Assembly: GCF_003382565.3 (NCBI RefSeq)
Contig: NZ_CP086253.1
Coordinates: 186,001 to 250,000 of the forward strand
Direction: 5' to 3'
Length of the DNA stretch: 64,000 bases
Source of the DNA: Pectobacterium aquaticum
Lineage (GTDB): Bacteria > Pseudomonadota > Gammaproteobacteria > Enterobacterales > Enterobacteriaceae
Shown here: one piece after another, positions 51,514 to 64,000 of the stretch
How the letters are laid out: each line of letters begins with the position of its first letter
Position numbering within the stretch: the first letter of the stretch is position 1
Made by a program: the position numbers and the translations under genes
The notes under the pieces: generated by a model
Seen by the model: the letters and a program-made list of their open reading frames with translations, nothing else
Database searches by the model: none
Told to the model about the DNA's origin: nothing

Positions 51514-52104
51514 ATGTTACGTAACCCCATTCATTTACGTCTGGAAAAGCTGACGAGCTGGCAACATGTCACTTTCATGGCATGTCTTTGTGAACGTATG
51601 TATCCAAATTACCACGAGTTTTGTCGTCAAACAGCATTCGGCGACGCGATGGTGTACCGTCGTATTCTCGATCTGGTATGGGAAACATTGGTTGTTAAAG
51701 ATGCGAAGGTTAATTTCGATAGCCAGTTGGAAAAACTGGAAGAAGCGGTTCCCGCTGCGGAAGATTACGATCTTTACGGCGTCTATCCAGCTATTGATGC
51801 CTGCATCGCTCTGGGTGAACTGATTCATTCGCGTTTAAGCGGGGAAACGCTGGAACATGCAATAGCGATTAGCGAAACGTCTATCCGCACGGTTGCCATG
51901 CTGGAAATGACGCAGGCGGGCAAAGAAATGACCGACGATGAGCTCAAGATTTTACCTGCGATTGAAGAAGAGTGGGACATCCAATGGGAGATTTTTCGCC
52001 TGTTGGCGGCCTGTGAAGAACGCGACATTGAACTGATCAAAGGGCTCCGGTCCGATGTGCGCGAGGCCGGAAGTAGTAACATCGGGATAAATTTGCATCA
52101 ATAA
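51514..52104 (+). CDS. yjaG: YjaG family protein (DUF416)
   Basis: 196 residues from ATG 51514 (MLRNPIHLRL), the E. coli start; a start 12 nt upstream is possible. Soluble helical protein with no known function; strongly conserved in gamma-proteobacteria between nfi and hupA. No catalytic motif is evident. Confidence 0.92.
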   Translation: MLRNPIHLRLEKLTSWQHVTFMACLCERMYPNYHEFCRQTAFGDAMVYRRILDLVWETLVVKDAKVNFDSQLEKLEEAVPAAEDYDLYGVYPAIDACIALGELIHSRLSGETLEHAIAISETSIRTVAMLEMTQAGKEMTDDELKILPAIEEEWDIQWEIFRLLAACEERDIELIKGLRSDVREAGSSNIGINLHQ

Positions 52105-52307
52105 CGCGATAAAACGTGATTTAAGGCCTGAAATGGCCCGTCTTAAGGCTTCACATTCGCACCCTGTCTGGTCTACATTTGGGGGGCGTAAAAAAGTGGC
52201 TGTCGGTGCGTGTATGCAGGAGAGTGCTACTACACCCTAAAACGGGATGGGGCATATCCATCGCACTCGATGCTTAGCAAGCGATAAACACACTGTAAGG
52301 ATAACTT

Positions 52308-52580
52308 ATGAATAAGACTCAACTGATTGATGTAATTGCGGACAAAGCTGATCTGTCAAAAGCACAGGCTAAAGCAGCTCTGGAATCAACTTTGGCGGCA
52401 ATTACCGAGTCTCTGAAAGAAGGTGATGCAGTACAATTAGTTGGTTTTGGTACGTTTAAAGTGAACCATCGTAATGAGCGCACTGGCCGCAACCCACAAA
52501 CCGGTAAAGAAATTAAAATTGCTGCAGCCAACGTGCCAGCATTTGTTTCTGGCAAGGCTCTGAAAGACGCTGTTAAATAA
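52308..52580 (+). CDS. hupA: DNA-binding protein HU-alpha
   Basis: 90 residues. Histone-like nucleoid protein that bends and compacts DNA. MNKTQLIDVIADKADLSKAQA and the beta-arm FKVNHRNERTGRNPQTGKEI are diagnostic; the alpha form is assigned by the yjaG-yjaH-purD context. Ends at a terminator that lies inside the next ORF. Confidence 0.97.
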   Translation: MNKTQLIDVIADKADLSKAQAKAALESTLAAITESLKEGDAVQLVGFGTFKVNHRNERTGRNPQTGKEIKIAAANVPAFVSGKALKDAVK

Positions 52581-52584
52581 CCCC

Positions 52585-53271
52585 ATGCCGGTTAAAAGTT
52601 TAAGCAGAGGGGCGTTTTCGCCCCTTTTGCTTTTACGACGCTGGTGTGGCGCAGGCCTCGTGCTTATAGCCGTGGTGGCCTGCAGTAGCCGCACCGCACC
52701 GCCAGACGTTTTCGCCAGCGGTTACGTTGCCGATCGTGGTGTTGTGCGTTTGTGGCGCAAGGATGATGCGCAGAATACGGCTGCACTGACCACCGTATAC
52801 AACCCGCTTCAAGGTAATGGTCTGGTAGTGACTCGCTATACGTTCCAGCAGGATAAGCTACGCGAGATACAGCGTAATCAGCTCGGTGCACAACAAGAAG
52901 ATATGCGTTTGCGCTTTGCAGAAGATGGCACTGTCAGCTTTATGCAGCGGCAGCTTGCCGAAAGGCGTGAATCGGTTTCTGATGATGAAATCGCGCTTTA
53001 CCACTTTGATGCTAAGCGCATGCTGGAATTAAGCGATGTACTGCGTGCAGGCAAGGTGATGCTAAAGCAAGGGAAATGGCTGGAAGGGCAGGTGCAGTCG
53101 TGTGACGGTACGGTGGTTCGCCCTGATTTTGACAATGACTCGCGTGAATGGCTCGCACAGCAAAAAGCGCATGCCACGCGCCCGCTAAACGTCGCGTGGC
53201 TGGACGCGCCAGAAGGAACGCAGTTATTACTGGTGGTGGAAGATGACGTCTGCCAGTGGCAGCCTAAATAG
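52585..53271 (+). CDS. yjaH: YjaH family lipoprotein (DUF1481)
   Basis: 228 residues if the ATG at 52585 is used. There is no clear ribosome-binding site, and the hupA terminator sits within codons 9-15, so a later TTG or GTG start near 52625-52645 is possible. A lipoprotein-type signal runs through LVLIAVVACSS, with the lipobox cysteine near residue 33, so the product is probably an envelope lipoprotein. Function unknown. The 3' end is at a bidirectional terminator. Confidence 0.8.
   Translation: MPVKSLSRGAFSPLLLLRRWCGAGLVLIAVVACSSRTAPPDVFASGYVADRGVVRLWRKDDAQNTAALTTVYNPLQGNGLVVTRYTFQQDKLREIQRNQLGAQQEDMRLRFAEDGTVSFMQRQLAERRESVSDDEIALYHFDAKRMLELSDVLRAGKVMLKQGKWLEGQVQSCDGTVVRPDFDNDSREWLAQQKAHATRPLNVAWLDAPEGTQLLLVVEDDVCQWQPK
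52609..52628 (+). terminator. hupA terminator, inside the start of yjaH
   Basis: GGGGCG (52609-52614), loop TTTT, CGCCCC (52619-52624), TTTT. Perfect stem with U-tract; it overlaps the 5' end of the yjaH frame. Confidence 0.85.
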
Positions 53272-53283
53272 GCATTAGCGATA

Positions 53284-53307
53284 AAAAACCCGGATTTCTC
53301 CGGGCTT
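53284..53307. terminator. bidirectional terminator between yjaH and purD
   Basis: AAAAA, CCCGG (53289-53293), loop ATTTCT, CCGGG (53300-53304), CTT. Serves convergent yjaH and purD. Confidence 0.75.
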
Positions 53308-53346
53308 CAGTATTTATCAGACAATCGTTATCGGACCATCGTTTTA

Positions 53347-54633
53347 TCAGGCTTGCTCGCGCTCAATGGCACGGTAGCCGATATCTTTTCGACAGAATAC
53401 CCCTTGCCACTGAATGCCTGCTGCTATTTCATAAGCGCGTTGTTGCGCTTCAGCGACGGTATTACCTAACGCAGTGACGCACAGTACACGGCCACCGTTG
53501 GTGACGACATCAATGCCGTTCAACTTGGTGCCAGCGTGAAAGACTTTGCCATCTTCGGCATCATGCTGTGGTAAACCGGAAATCACATCGCCCGTATTGT
53601 AGTCAGCCGGGTAACCGCCTGCAGCCAATACCACGCCCAGAGACGGACGTTCATCCCAGACAGAATCTTTCTGATCCAGCGTGCCGTCACAGGCTGCCAG
53701 ACACAGCTCCACCAGATCGGAACGCAGGCGCAGCATAATTGGCTGTGTTTCTGGATCGCCAAAGCGGCAGTTGAATTCGATCACTTTTGGCTGACCATCG
53801 GCAGAAATCATCAGACCAGCATACAGGAAACCGACGTAGGTATTTCCCTCAGCGGCCATGCCGTTCACGGTCGGCCAAATTACCTGATCCATCACTCGCT
53901 GGTGGATTTCATCGGTCACGACCGGAGCTGGCGAATAAGCGCCCATACCACCGGTATTCGGGCCAGTATCTTTATCCCCAACACGCTTATGGTCCTGACT
54001 GGTTGCCATCGGCAAGACATTCTTGCCATCTACCATCACGATGAAGCTGGCTTCTTCGCCATCAAGGAACTCTTCCACCACGATACGGTGTCCGGCATCG
54101 CCGAATGCATTCCCCGCTAGCATATCCTGAATGGCGTTCTCTGCTTCCTGCAACGTCATGGCGACAATCACGCCTTTACCCGCAGCTAGTCCGTCGGCCT
54201 TGATGACGATAGGTGCGCCTTTGCTGCGTACATAGGCCAGCGCGGGTTCAACTTCGGTGAAGTTCTGATATTCCGCTGACGGGATATTGTGGCGTGCCAG
54301 AAAATCTTTCGTAAAGGCTTTAGAGCCTTCTAACTGTGCAGCGCCCTGCGTTGGGCCAAAGATTTTTAGCCCCGCGTTCTGAAACGCATCCACAACACCG
54401 ATAACTAACGGTGTTTCTGGGCCAACGATGGTTAAATCGATGTGGTTTGCCTGCGCAAAGGTGACTAACGCTGGAATATCCGTTGCGGCGATATCGACGT
54501 TGGTCAGCGCAGGTTCAAGTGCGGTGCCCGCGTTTCCCGGAGCAACATAAACATGTTTCGCCAGCGGTGACTGTGAGGCTTTCCAGGCCAGCGCGTGTTC
54601 GCGTCCGCCATTACCAATTACTAAAATGTTCAT
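53347..54633 (-). CDS. purD: phosphoribosylamine-glycine ligase
   Basis: 428 residues. ATP-grasp enzyme of the second step of purine synthesis. GNGGREHALAWK at the N-terminus, PIVIKADGLAAGKGV and VEEFLDGEEAS in the ATP-grasp domain. Second gene of purHD, 17 nt after purH. Confidence 0.97.
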   Translation of the reverse strand: MNILVIGNGGREHALAWKASQSPLAKHVYVAPGNAGTALEPALTNVDIAATDIPALVTFAQANHIDLTIVGPETPLVIGVVDAFQNAGLKIFGPTQGAAQLEGSKAFTKDFLARHNIPSAEYQNFTEVEPALAYVRSKGAPIVIKADGLAAGKGVIVAMTLQEAENAIQDMLAGNAFGDAGHRIVVEEFLDGEEASFIVMVDGKNVLPMATSQDHKRVGDKDTGPNTGGMGAYSPAPVVTDEIHQRVMDQVIWPTVNGMAAEGNTYVGFLYAGLMISADGQPKVIEFNCRFGDPETQPIMLRLRSDLVELCLAACDGTLDQKDSVWDERPSLGVVLAAGGYPADYNTGDVISGLPQHDAEDGKVFHAGTKLNGIDVVTNGGRVLCVTALGNTVAEAQQRAYEIAAGIQWQGVFCRKDIGYRAIEREQA

Positions 54634-54650
54634 TTCGGTCAGCTCCAGAA

Positions 54651-56240
54651 TTAATGGCGGAAATGGCGCATGTCGGTAAAGATCATCGCAATGCCGTGTT
54701 CGTTGGCGGCGGCAATGACTTCATCATCACGAATAGACCCGCCCGGTTGGATCACACAGGTAATGCCAACAGCAGCCGCGGCATCAATACCATCACGGAA
54801 TGGGAAGAACGCATCAGACGCCATGGCGGAACCTTTTACTTCCAGCCCTTCGTCGCTCGCTTTGATGCCGGCGATTTTCGCTGAGTAAACGCGGCTCATC
54901 TGGCCAGCACCTATCCCGATGGTCATATTGTCGCGTGCGTACACAATCGCATTGGATTTAACAAACTTAGCCACTTTCCAGCAGAAAAGGGCATCACGTA
55001 ATTCCTGTTCGCTCGGCTGGCGCTCGGTGACGACACGCAATTGAGATGCATCGACCATGCCCAGATCGCGGTCCTGTACCAGCAAACCACCGTTGACGCG
55101 TTTGAAGTCCAGTCCAGGAACGCGTTGTTGCCAACTGCCGCTGGTCAAGACGCGTACGTTTTGTTTGGCTGCGGTCACCTTCAATGCGGCCTCGCTGGCA
55201 GATGGCGCAATAATCACTTCGACAAACTGGCGGCTAATGATGGCCTGAGCCGTCTCTTCATCCAGCTCGCGGTTGAAAGCGATAATGCCGCCGAATGCAG
55301 ATGTTGGGTCGGTTTTATAGGCGCGCTCGTAAGCATCAAGAATTGAGCCGCCAATTGCTACGCCGCACGGATTCGCGTGTTTAACGATAACGCAGGCTGG
55401 TTCTGCAAATTCTTTCACACATTCCAGCGCTGCATCGGTGTCGGCGATGTTGTTATAAGACAGCGCTTTGCCTTGTAACTGTGTAGAGGTGGCGACAGAG
55501 GCCTCGTGAATATTCTCTTCTATATAGAAGGCCGCTTGCTGATGGCTGTTCTCACCGTAGCGCATGTCCTGCTTTTTGATGTAGTTCAGGTTCAACGTGC
55601 GCGGGAAGTGGCCCGATGGTTTATCGGTATCACCATGGTAAGGCGGAACCAGTGCACCAAAGTAGTTGGCAATCATACTGTCATAAGCGGCAGTGTGCTC
55701 GAAGGCTTTAATGGCTAAATCGAAACGGGTTTCGTAGGTCAGTGAACCCTCGTTGGCGTCGATTTCGTTAATGATGGCGCTGTAGTCGCTGCTCTTGACC
55801 ACGATAGCCACATCTTTATGGTTCTTGGCGGCGGAGCGGACCATCGTCGGGCCACCGATATCGATGTTCTCAACCGCATCTTCTAACGTGCAGTTCTCAC
55901 GAGCGACGGTCTGGGCAAATGGATACAAATTCACAACGACGATATCAATCGGTTTGATGTCGTGCTGCGTCATGATCGCATCATCTTGATCGCGCCGTCC
56001 CAGAATGCCGCCGTGTACTTTTGGGTGCAAGGTCTTCACACGCCCATCCATCATTTCCGGGAAACCGGTGTAGTCAGAGACTTCAGTCACCGCTAACCCA
56101 GCATCGGCCAGCAAACGGGCTGTTCCACCCGTTGAAAGGAGCTCGACGCCACGGTGGGACAGAGCTTGAGCAAATTCGACAATACCTGCTTTGTCAGAAA
56201 CGCTGAGCAGAGCGCGGCGAATTGGACGGCGTTGTTGCAT
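54651..56240 (-). CDS. purH: bifunctional AICAR formyltransferase / IMP cyclohydrolase
   Basis: 529 residues from ATG 56240 (MQQRRPIRRALLSVSDKAG). The open frame extends 86 codons further upstream, but that part contains the promoter and PurR box and has no homology. N-terminal IMP cyclohydrolase domain (residues 1-200) and C-terminal formyltransferase domain, with conserved KHANPCGVA. Last two steps to IMP. Confidence 0.98.
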   Translation of the reverse strand: MQQRRPIRRALLSVSDKAGIVEFAQALSHRGVELLSTGGTARLLADAGLAVTEVSDYTGFPEMMDGRVKTLHPKVHGGILGRRDQDDAIMTQHDIKPIDIVVVNLYPFAQTVARENCTLEDAVENIDIGGPTMVRSAAKNHKDVAIVVKSSDYSAIINEIDANEGSLTYETRFDLAIKAFEHTAAYDSMIANYFGALVPPYHGDTDKPSGHFPRTLNLNYIKKQDMRYGENSHQQAAFYIEENIHEASVATSTQLQGKALSYNNIADTDAALECVKEFAEPACVIVKHANPCGVAIGGSILDAYERAYKTDPTSAFGGIIAFNRELDEETAQAIISRQFVEVIIAPSASEAALKVTAAKQNVRVLTSGSWQQRVPGLDFKRVNGGLLVQDRDLGMVDASQLRVVTERQPSEQELRDALFCWKVAKFVKSNAIVYARDNMTIGIGAGQMSRVYSAKIAGIKASDEGLEVKGSAMASDAFFPFRDGIDAAAAVGITCVIQPGGSIRDDEVIAAANEHGIAMIFTDMRHFRH

Positions 56241-56383
56241 GATGATGTTATCCCCTGGATTTGGGTAGTCAGTAAAGAACGGTATGTGAATATCGTCTTT
56301 GTCAGAGCAATAATTGCGGAATAAAGAGAAATATTCAGTTAGCGTTCGCAAAAATACGACGATTTTGAACGGGGTGAATTGTA

Positions 56384-56399
56384 GCGAAAACGTTTGCGT
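56384..56399 (-). promoter_or_regulatory. PurR box of purHD
   Basis: On the minus strand ACGCAAACGTTTTCGC, 15 of 16 matching the PurR consensus ACGCAAACGTTTGCGT (a T where the consensus has G). A TACAAT -10-like element follows at 56382-56377. PurR with hypoxanthine or guanine should repress purHD. Confidence 0.88.
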
Positions 56400-56516
56400 G
56401 ATGCTCGTCAATTTTTGAGTAGAATGCTTTCTGTGGATAAGTTTGTGCAAAAATAGGTATAAAGCGGGGTTTTGCTGTGGAATGCAGCAAACAGTCATTT
56501 TTCTTTAAAACACCTA

Positions 56517-56544
56517 TTGCGGCCTGACGAGAAGTCCCTATAAT
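56517..56544 (+). promoter_or_regulatory. rRNA operon 2 promoter P1
   Basis: -35 TTGCGG (56517-56522), 16-bp spacer, -10 TATAAT (56539-56544), GCGC discriminator. Upstream of 56528 the sequence differs from operon 1, including the -35 hexamer (TTGTCA there). Confidence 0.85.
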
Positions 56545-56622
56545 GCGCATCCACTGACACGGCAACAGCGACACGCGGTTGTGGTGACAGCAAAAAGATT
56601 CAACGAAGCAGTCAGTAATGAC

Positions 56623-56650
56623 TTGACTTCACAGCGGAAAAGCATAGTAT
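56623..56650 (+). promoter_or_regulatory. rRNA operon 2 promoter P2
   Basis: -35 TTGACT and -10 TAGTAT with 16-bp spacing, identical to operon 1. Confidence 0.82.
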
Positions 56651-56680
56651 GTGCAGCCCGCGCCACCGATGAAGTGGCAC

Positions 56681-56692
56681 TGCTCTTTAACA
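56681..56692 (+). promoter_or_regulatory. boxA antitermination site in rRNA leader 2
   Basis: TGCTCTTTAACA, as in operon 1. Confidence 0.85.
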
Positions 56693-56845
56693 ATTTAATC
56701 AGACAATCTGTGTGGGCACTCACAAGACCGTATCTTAACGATATAAAAAAGTCTTGAAGAGTGAACAACAGTAAAATTCATTACGAATGAACAGTGACTA
56801 ATTCTTTGAGCATCGCTGACGAGTTCAGCAAATCAAACAAATCTT

Positions 56846-58387
<1,542 letters not shown>

Positions 58388-58460
58388 CCAAGAAGATGTG
58401 TGTTAAGTGAAGTGCTCACACAGATTGTCTGATGAAAATAACGAGCAGAAATACCTTAAT

Positions 58461-58537
<77 letters not shown>

Positions 58538-58579
58538 ACTCTTCCGTGAGTGGTATCTAAGGTATCTGTAAGCAACGAT

Positions 58580-58655
58580 GGGGTTATAGCTCAGCTGGGA
58601 GAGCGCCTGCCTTGCACGCAGGAGGTCTGCGGTTCGATCCCGCATAGCTCCACCA
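58580..58655 (+). tRNA. alaU: tRNA-Ala (TGC) in rRNA spacer 2
   Basis: 76 nt, identical to the copy at 16523, including the U5-G68 acceptor pair. Confidence 0.98.
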
Positions 58656-58874
58656 TCACTACTCGCTGTATAGAAAACTTCAGAGTGTACCTGTATGGGT
58701 GCACTGCGACGTTTTGCTCTTTAACAATCTGGAACAAGCTGAAAATTGAAACATGACAGCTGAACATGCATTGGTACCTGCGGGTATGAATGGTGTATCA
58801 GTGCGTCAATGAGTCTCTCAAATAATCGCAGCGCGACGTTGGCTTTATTTATTAAAGACACCTTCGGGTTGTGA

Positions 58875-61781
<2,907 letters not shown>

Positions 61782-61908
61782 ACAACACCGAAGGTGTTTT
61801 GAGAGTGACTCATAGCGACGTGTTTTGATATTTAGCTTGTTCAAAGATTGGTTCTGATGGTTGTGCGAGGGCGTGAGCGAAGCATGACGGTTGGAATGAA
61901 ACAGAATT

Positions 61909-62028
61909 TGCCTGGCGGCGATAGCGCGGTGGTCCCACCTGACCCCATGCCGAACTCAGAAGTGAAACGCCGTAGCGCCGATGGTAGTGTGGGGTTTCCC
62001 CATGTGAGAGTAGGGAACTGCCAGGCAT
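61909..62028 (+). rRNA. rrf: 5S ribosomal RNA (operon 2)
   Basis: 120 nt, one substitution relative to operon 1. The 23S-5S spacer also has several substitutions. Confidence 0.98.
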
Positions 62029-62200
62029 CAAATAAAATAAAAGGCCCAGTCGAAAGACTGGGCCTTTTATTTTATCTGTTGTTTGTCGGTAATCGCTCTC
62101 TGGAGTAGGACAAATCCGCCGGGAGCGGATTTGCACGTTGCGGAGCAACGGCCCTGAGGGTGGCGGGCAGGACGCCCGCCATAAACTGCCAGGCATCAAA
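62016..62200 (+). repeat. duplicated 5S 3' end flanking a hairpin-rich tail
   Basis: AACTGCCAGGCATCAAA (17 bp) occurs at 62016-62032 (end of 5S) and again at 62184-62200, 168 bp apart. Between them are T1 and three hairpins: AAATCCGC/GCGGATTT, GTTGC/GCAAC and GGCGGGC/GCCCGCC. The second repeat is a remnant of a second 5S gene end, as seen after E. coli rrnB. Confidence 0.9.
62034..62073 (+). terminator. rRNA operon 2 terminator T1
   Basis: AAAATAAAAGGCCCAGTC (62034-62051), loop GAAA, GACTGGGCCTTTTATTTT (62056-62073): perfect 18-bp stem equivalent to the E. coli rrnB T1. Absent after operon 1. Confidence 0.95.
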
Positions 62201-62207
62201 CACGTGG

Positions 62208-62237
62208 AAAGCCCCTGTCGAAAGACAGGGGCTTTTT
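62208..62237 (+). terminator. rRNA operon 2 distal terminator T2
   Basis: AAAGCCCCTGTC (62208-62219), GAAA, GACAGGGGCTTT (62224-62235), T-run. Same hairpin as the only terminator of operon 1. Confidence 0.93.
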
Positions 62238-62380
62238 GCTATGGGGTGTTATCTGCAATAGATTTCCGAGCTGTGTATTTATTTAGGCGTATCAGGTAGA
62301 TAGCCGTAACAAATACGGGATAGAGAAGCAGTGATAGAGGGGCAGTTTTAGTATGCAGAAACCTTCCTAACTTATCCAGT

Positions 62381-62462
62381 TCGCGTTAATTATGCGTTAA
62401 CGCGAGCAGTGAGATCCATCATAATGGCGATATTGGGGAAGGCCTGCGTAGGACACGCAGGC
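62381..62462. terminator. two inverted repeats downstream of yhdZ
   Basis: TCGCGTTAA/TTAACGCGA (62381-62405, 7-nt loop) and GCCTGCGT/ACGCAGGC (62442-62462, 5-nt loop). The second lies 13 bp after the yhdZ stop on its strand and is the likelier terminator. The rest of 62238-62475 shows no gene. Confidence 0.5.
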
Positions 62463-62475
62463 AGGATGCTTCAGA

Positions 62476-63237
62476 TTAGTGCAGGATTTGTGAAAGAAAT
62501 GATTGCGTGCGCTCTGAACGAGGGCTGGAGAAGAAAATATCTGGTGGGGCTTGTTCTACGATCTCACCTTGATCCATAAAGATCACCCGATCAGCGACGG
62601 TTCTCGCGAATCCCATTTCATGCGTGACGCAAAGCATCGTCATTCCATCCTGAGCTAGCCCAAGCATAGTATCTAGCACCTCTTTTACCATTTCAGGATC
62701 CAGCGCAGACGTCGGCTCGTCAAACAGCATAATCTTGGGCTTCATGCACAGTGAACGGGCGATGGCCACACGTTGTTGCTGGCCTCCAGATAGCTGCCCC
62801 GGAAATTTATGCGCATGTGCGGCGATACGCACGCGTTCCAGATAGTGCATTGCCAGCTCTTCCGCTTCTTTTTTCGGCGTGTGGCGCACCCAGCATGGTG
62901 CCAGGGTGCAGTTCTGCAACACAGTTAAGTGTGGGAAAAGATTGAAGTGTTGAAAAACCATGCCAACTTCAGTACGAATTTTTTCGATGTTGCGCAAATC
63001 ATTATTTAATTCAATCCCATCAACGACAATTCGCCCTTGCTGATGCTCTTCGAGATGATTAATACAGCGTATGGTGGTTGATTTCCCCGAGCCGGAAGGG
63101 CCACACAGCACAATGCGTTCCCCCTGCCTGACCTGAAGATTGATGTCTTTAAGCACATGAAATTGCCCGTACCACTTATTCACATTCTCTAAGGTAATCA
63201 TGTGATCGGTTGATTGAGTTAATACAGTCTGATTCAT
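62476..63237 (-). CDS. yhdZ: amino-acid ABC transporter ATP-binding protein
   Basis: 253 residues. Walker A GPSGSGKST (residues about 45-53), ABC signature LSGGQQQRVA and Walker B IMLFDEP; very close to E. coli YhdZ (AapP type, polar or general L-amino acids). It powers import with the yhdY product, whose gene ends 8 bp upstream. In E. coli yhdZ faces the end of rrnD, whereas here it faces an operon whose 5' flank is purH. Confidence 0.95.
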   Translation of the reverse strand: MNQTVLTQSTDHMITLENVNKWYGQFHVLKDINLQVRQGERIVLCGPSGSGKSTTIRCINHLEEHQQGRIVVDGIELNNDLRNIEKIRTEVGMVFQHFNLFPHLTVLQNCTLAPCWVRHTPKKEAEELAMHYLERVRIAAHAHKFPGQLSGGQQQRVAIARSLCMKPKIMLFDEPTSALDPEMVKEVLDTMLGLAQDGMTMLCVTHEMGFARTVADRVIFMDQGEIVEQAPPDIFFSSPRSERTQSFLSQILH

Positions 63238-63245
63238 GGATGGCC

Positions 63246-64000
63246 TCAGTGTGACTTGTGTCCGGTGTTAAAACGATTTTCCAGATGTTGGCTATAGCGC
63301 GACATGCTGAAACAGAAAATCCAATAGACCATCGCGGCAAAGACATAGCCTTCCGTCGACATGCCCAGCCAAGTCGGATCGACCGTTGCTTGTTGGATAC
63401 TGCTGAAGAGATCGAAAAGACCGATGATGATCACCAGACTCGTGTCTTTAAAGAGAGAAATAATGGTATTCACCAGACCCGGGATAACCATTTTCAGCGC
63501 TTGCGGGAGAATGACCAGCCCCTGCATACGCCAATAGCCTAAGCCCAGTGATTCAGCGGCTTCATATTGTCCTTTCGGCAGTGCCTGCAAGCCACCGCGA
63601 ACCACCTCTGCGACATAAGCGGACTGGAATAAAATAACGCCGACTAATGCCCTCAGCAGTTTATCGATCGTGGTGCCTTCCGTTAGAAATAGCGGTAGCA
63701 TCACGGATGACATAAAAAGCACGGTGATGAGCGGTACACCACGCCAGAACTCGATGAACACGACGGAAAGCATACGGACAATCGGCAGCGTGGAACGACG
63801 ACCTAATGCGAGCAAGATACCAAGTGGCAGTGCACCCGCAATACCCACGGCGGCGATGATCAGCGTCAACGTTAGGCCACCCCATTGATAGGTTTCCACT
63901 CTACTGAGTCCGCCAAAGCCGCCGTAAAGCAACCACCAGGCGATGAGCGGATACGCCACTGCCCAGACGGCAAGATAGCGTCCGCGATAGGGGATGCTTT
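63246..64000 (-). CDS. yhdY: amino-acid ABC transporter permease (5' partial)
   Basis: The frame stays open beyond the GTG at 63959 to the window edge (residues preceding it read ...SIPYRGRYLAVWAVAYPL), so about 115 N-terminal residues are missing. Inner-membrane permease of the AapM/HisM type; it closely follows E. coli YhdY from LIAWWLLYGG through WGGLTLTLI. EAA-like loop GQYEAAESLGLGYWRMQGLVILP. Partner of yhdZ; yhdW and yhdX homologues are expected upstream outside the window. Confidence 0.94.
   Translation of the reverse strand, partial: SIPYRGRYLAVWAVAYPLIAWWLLYGGFGGLSRVETYQWGGLTLTLIIAAVGIAGALPLGILLALGRRSTLPIVRMLSVVFIEFWRGVPLITVLFMSSVMLPLFLTEGTTIDKLLRALVGVILFQSAYVAEVVRGGLQALPKGQYEAAESLGLGYWRMQGLVILPQALKMVIPGLVNTIISLFKDTSLVIIIGLFDLFSSIQQATVDPTWLGMSTEGYVFAAMVYWIFCFSMSRYSQHLENRFNTGHKSH

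Noticed and set aside
56241..56498. 86-codon N-terminal extension of purH
   Set aside because: Covers the PurR box and promoter; homology begins at ATG 56240.

Overview
The window is chromosomal DNA from an enterobacterium of the soft-rot Pectobacterium type. This rests on the rRNA sequences, the near-complete match to the Escherichia coli metF / oxyR-sthA-fabR-yijD-trmA-btuB-murI / rrnB / murB-birA-coaA / tRNAs-tufB / secE-nusG / rplKAJL-rpoBC / thiCEFSGH / rsd-nudC-hemE-nfi-yjaG-hupA-yjaH-purDH / rrn gene order, and palindrome-rich intergenic repeats. The genus call is by recognition, not by a database search.

Layout. 1-4550: the end of an ABC importer operon (binding protein, two permeases), a LacI-type repressor and a metallophosphoesterase. 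4551-5072: a hairpin-rich intergenic repeat and tandem MetJ boxes. 5073-11301: metF, an unannotated 40-codon ORF, oxyR, sthA, fabR-yijD, trmA. 11302-14408: a cobalamin riboswitch, btuB and the overlapping murI. 14409-20020: first rRNA operon (16S, tRNA-Ile, tRNA-Ala, 23S, 5S). 20128-23865: murB-birA, coaA and a GNAT acetyltransferase. 24197-24659: tRNAs Thr, Tyr, Gly, Thr, leading into tufB. 26189-38371: secE-nusG, rplKA, rplJL and rpoBC. 38372-42308: an accessory block (shikimate permease, DUF1127 peptide, MocR-type regulator) bordered by palindromic repeats. 42309-48087: thiCEFSGH under a TPP riboswitch. 48215-56240: rsd, nudC, hemE, nfi, yjaG, hupA, yjaH and purHD with a PurR box. 56500-62240: second rRNA operon. 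62476-64000: yhdZ and part of yhdY, an amino-acid ABC importer.

Most of the window is gene-expression machinery: two rRNA operons, six kinds of tRNA, elongation factor Tu, four ribosomal proteins, RNA polymerase beta and beta', NusG, Rsd and HU. Around this lie cofactor, nucleotide and one-carbon biosynthesis (MetF, ThiCEFSGH, CoaA, BirA, HemE, PurHD) under feedback devices visible in the DNA (MetJ boxes, B12 and TPP riboswitches, PurR box).

I found no phage, transposase, CRISPR, toxin-antitoxin or clearly new multigene system. The most interesting signal is structural. The second rRNA operon has purH upstream (the E. coli rrnE flank) but yhdZ downstream (the E. coli rrnD flank). That is the junction expected from an inversion across oriC between two oppositely oriented rRNA operons. 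Its 3' tail also keeps a 168-bp segment between two copies of the 5S end that the first operon lacks.
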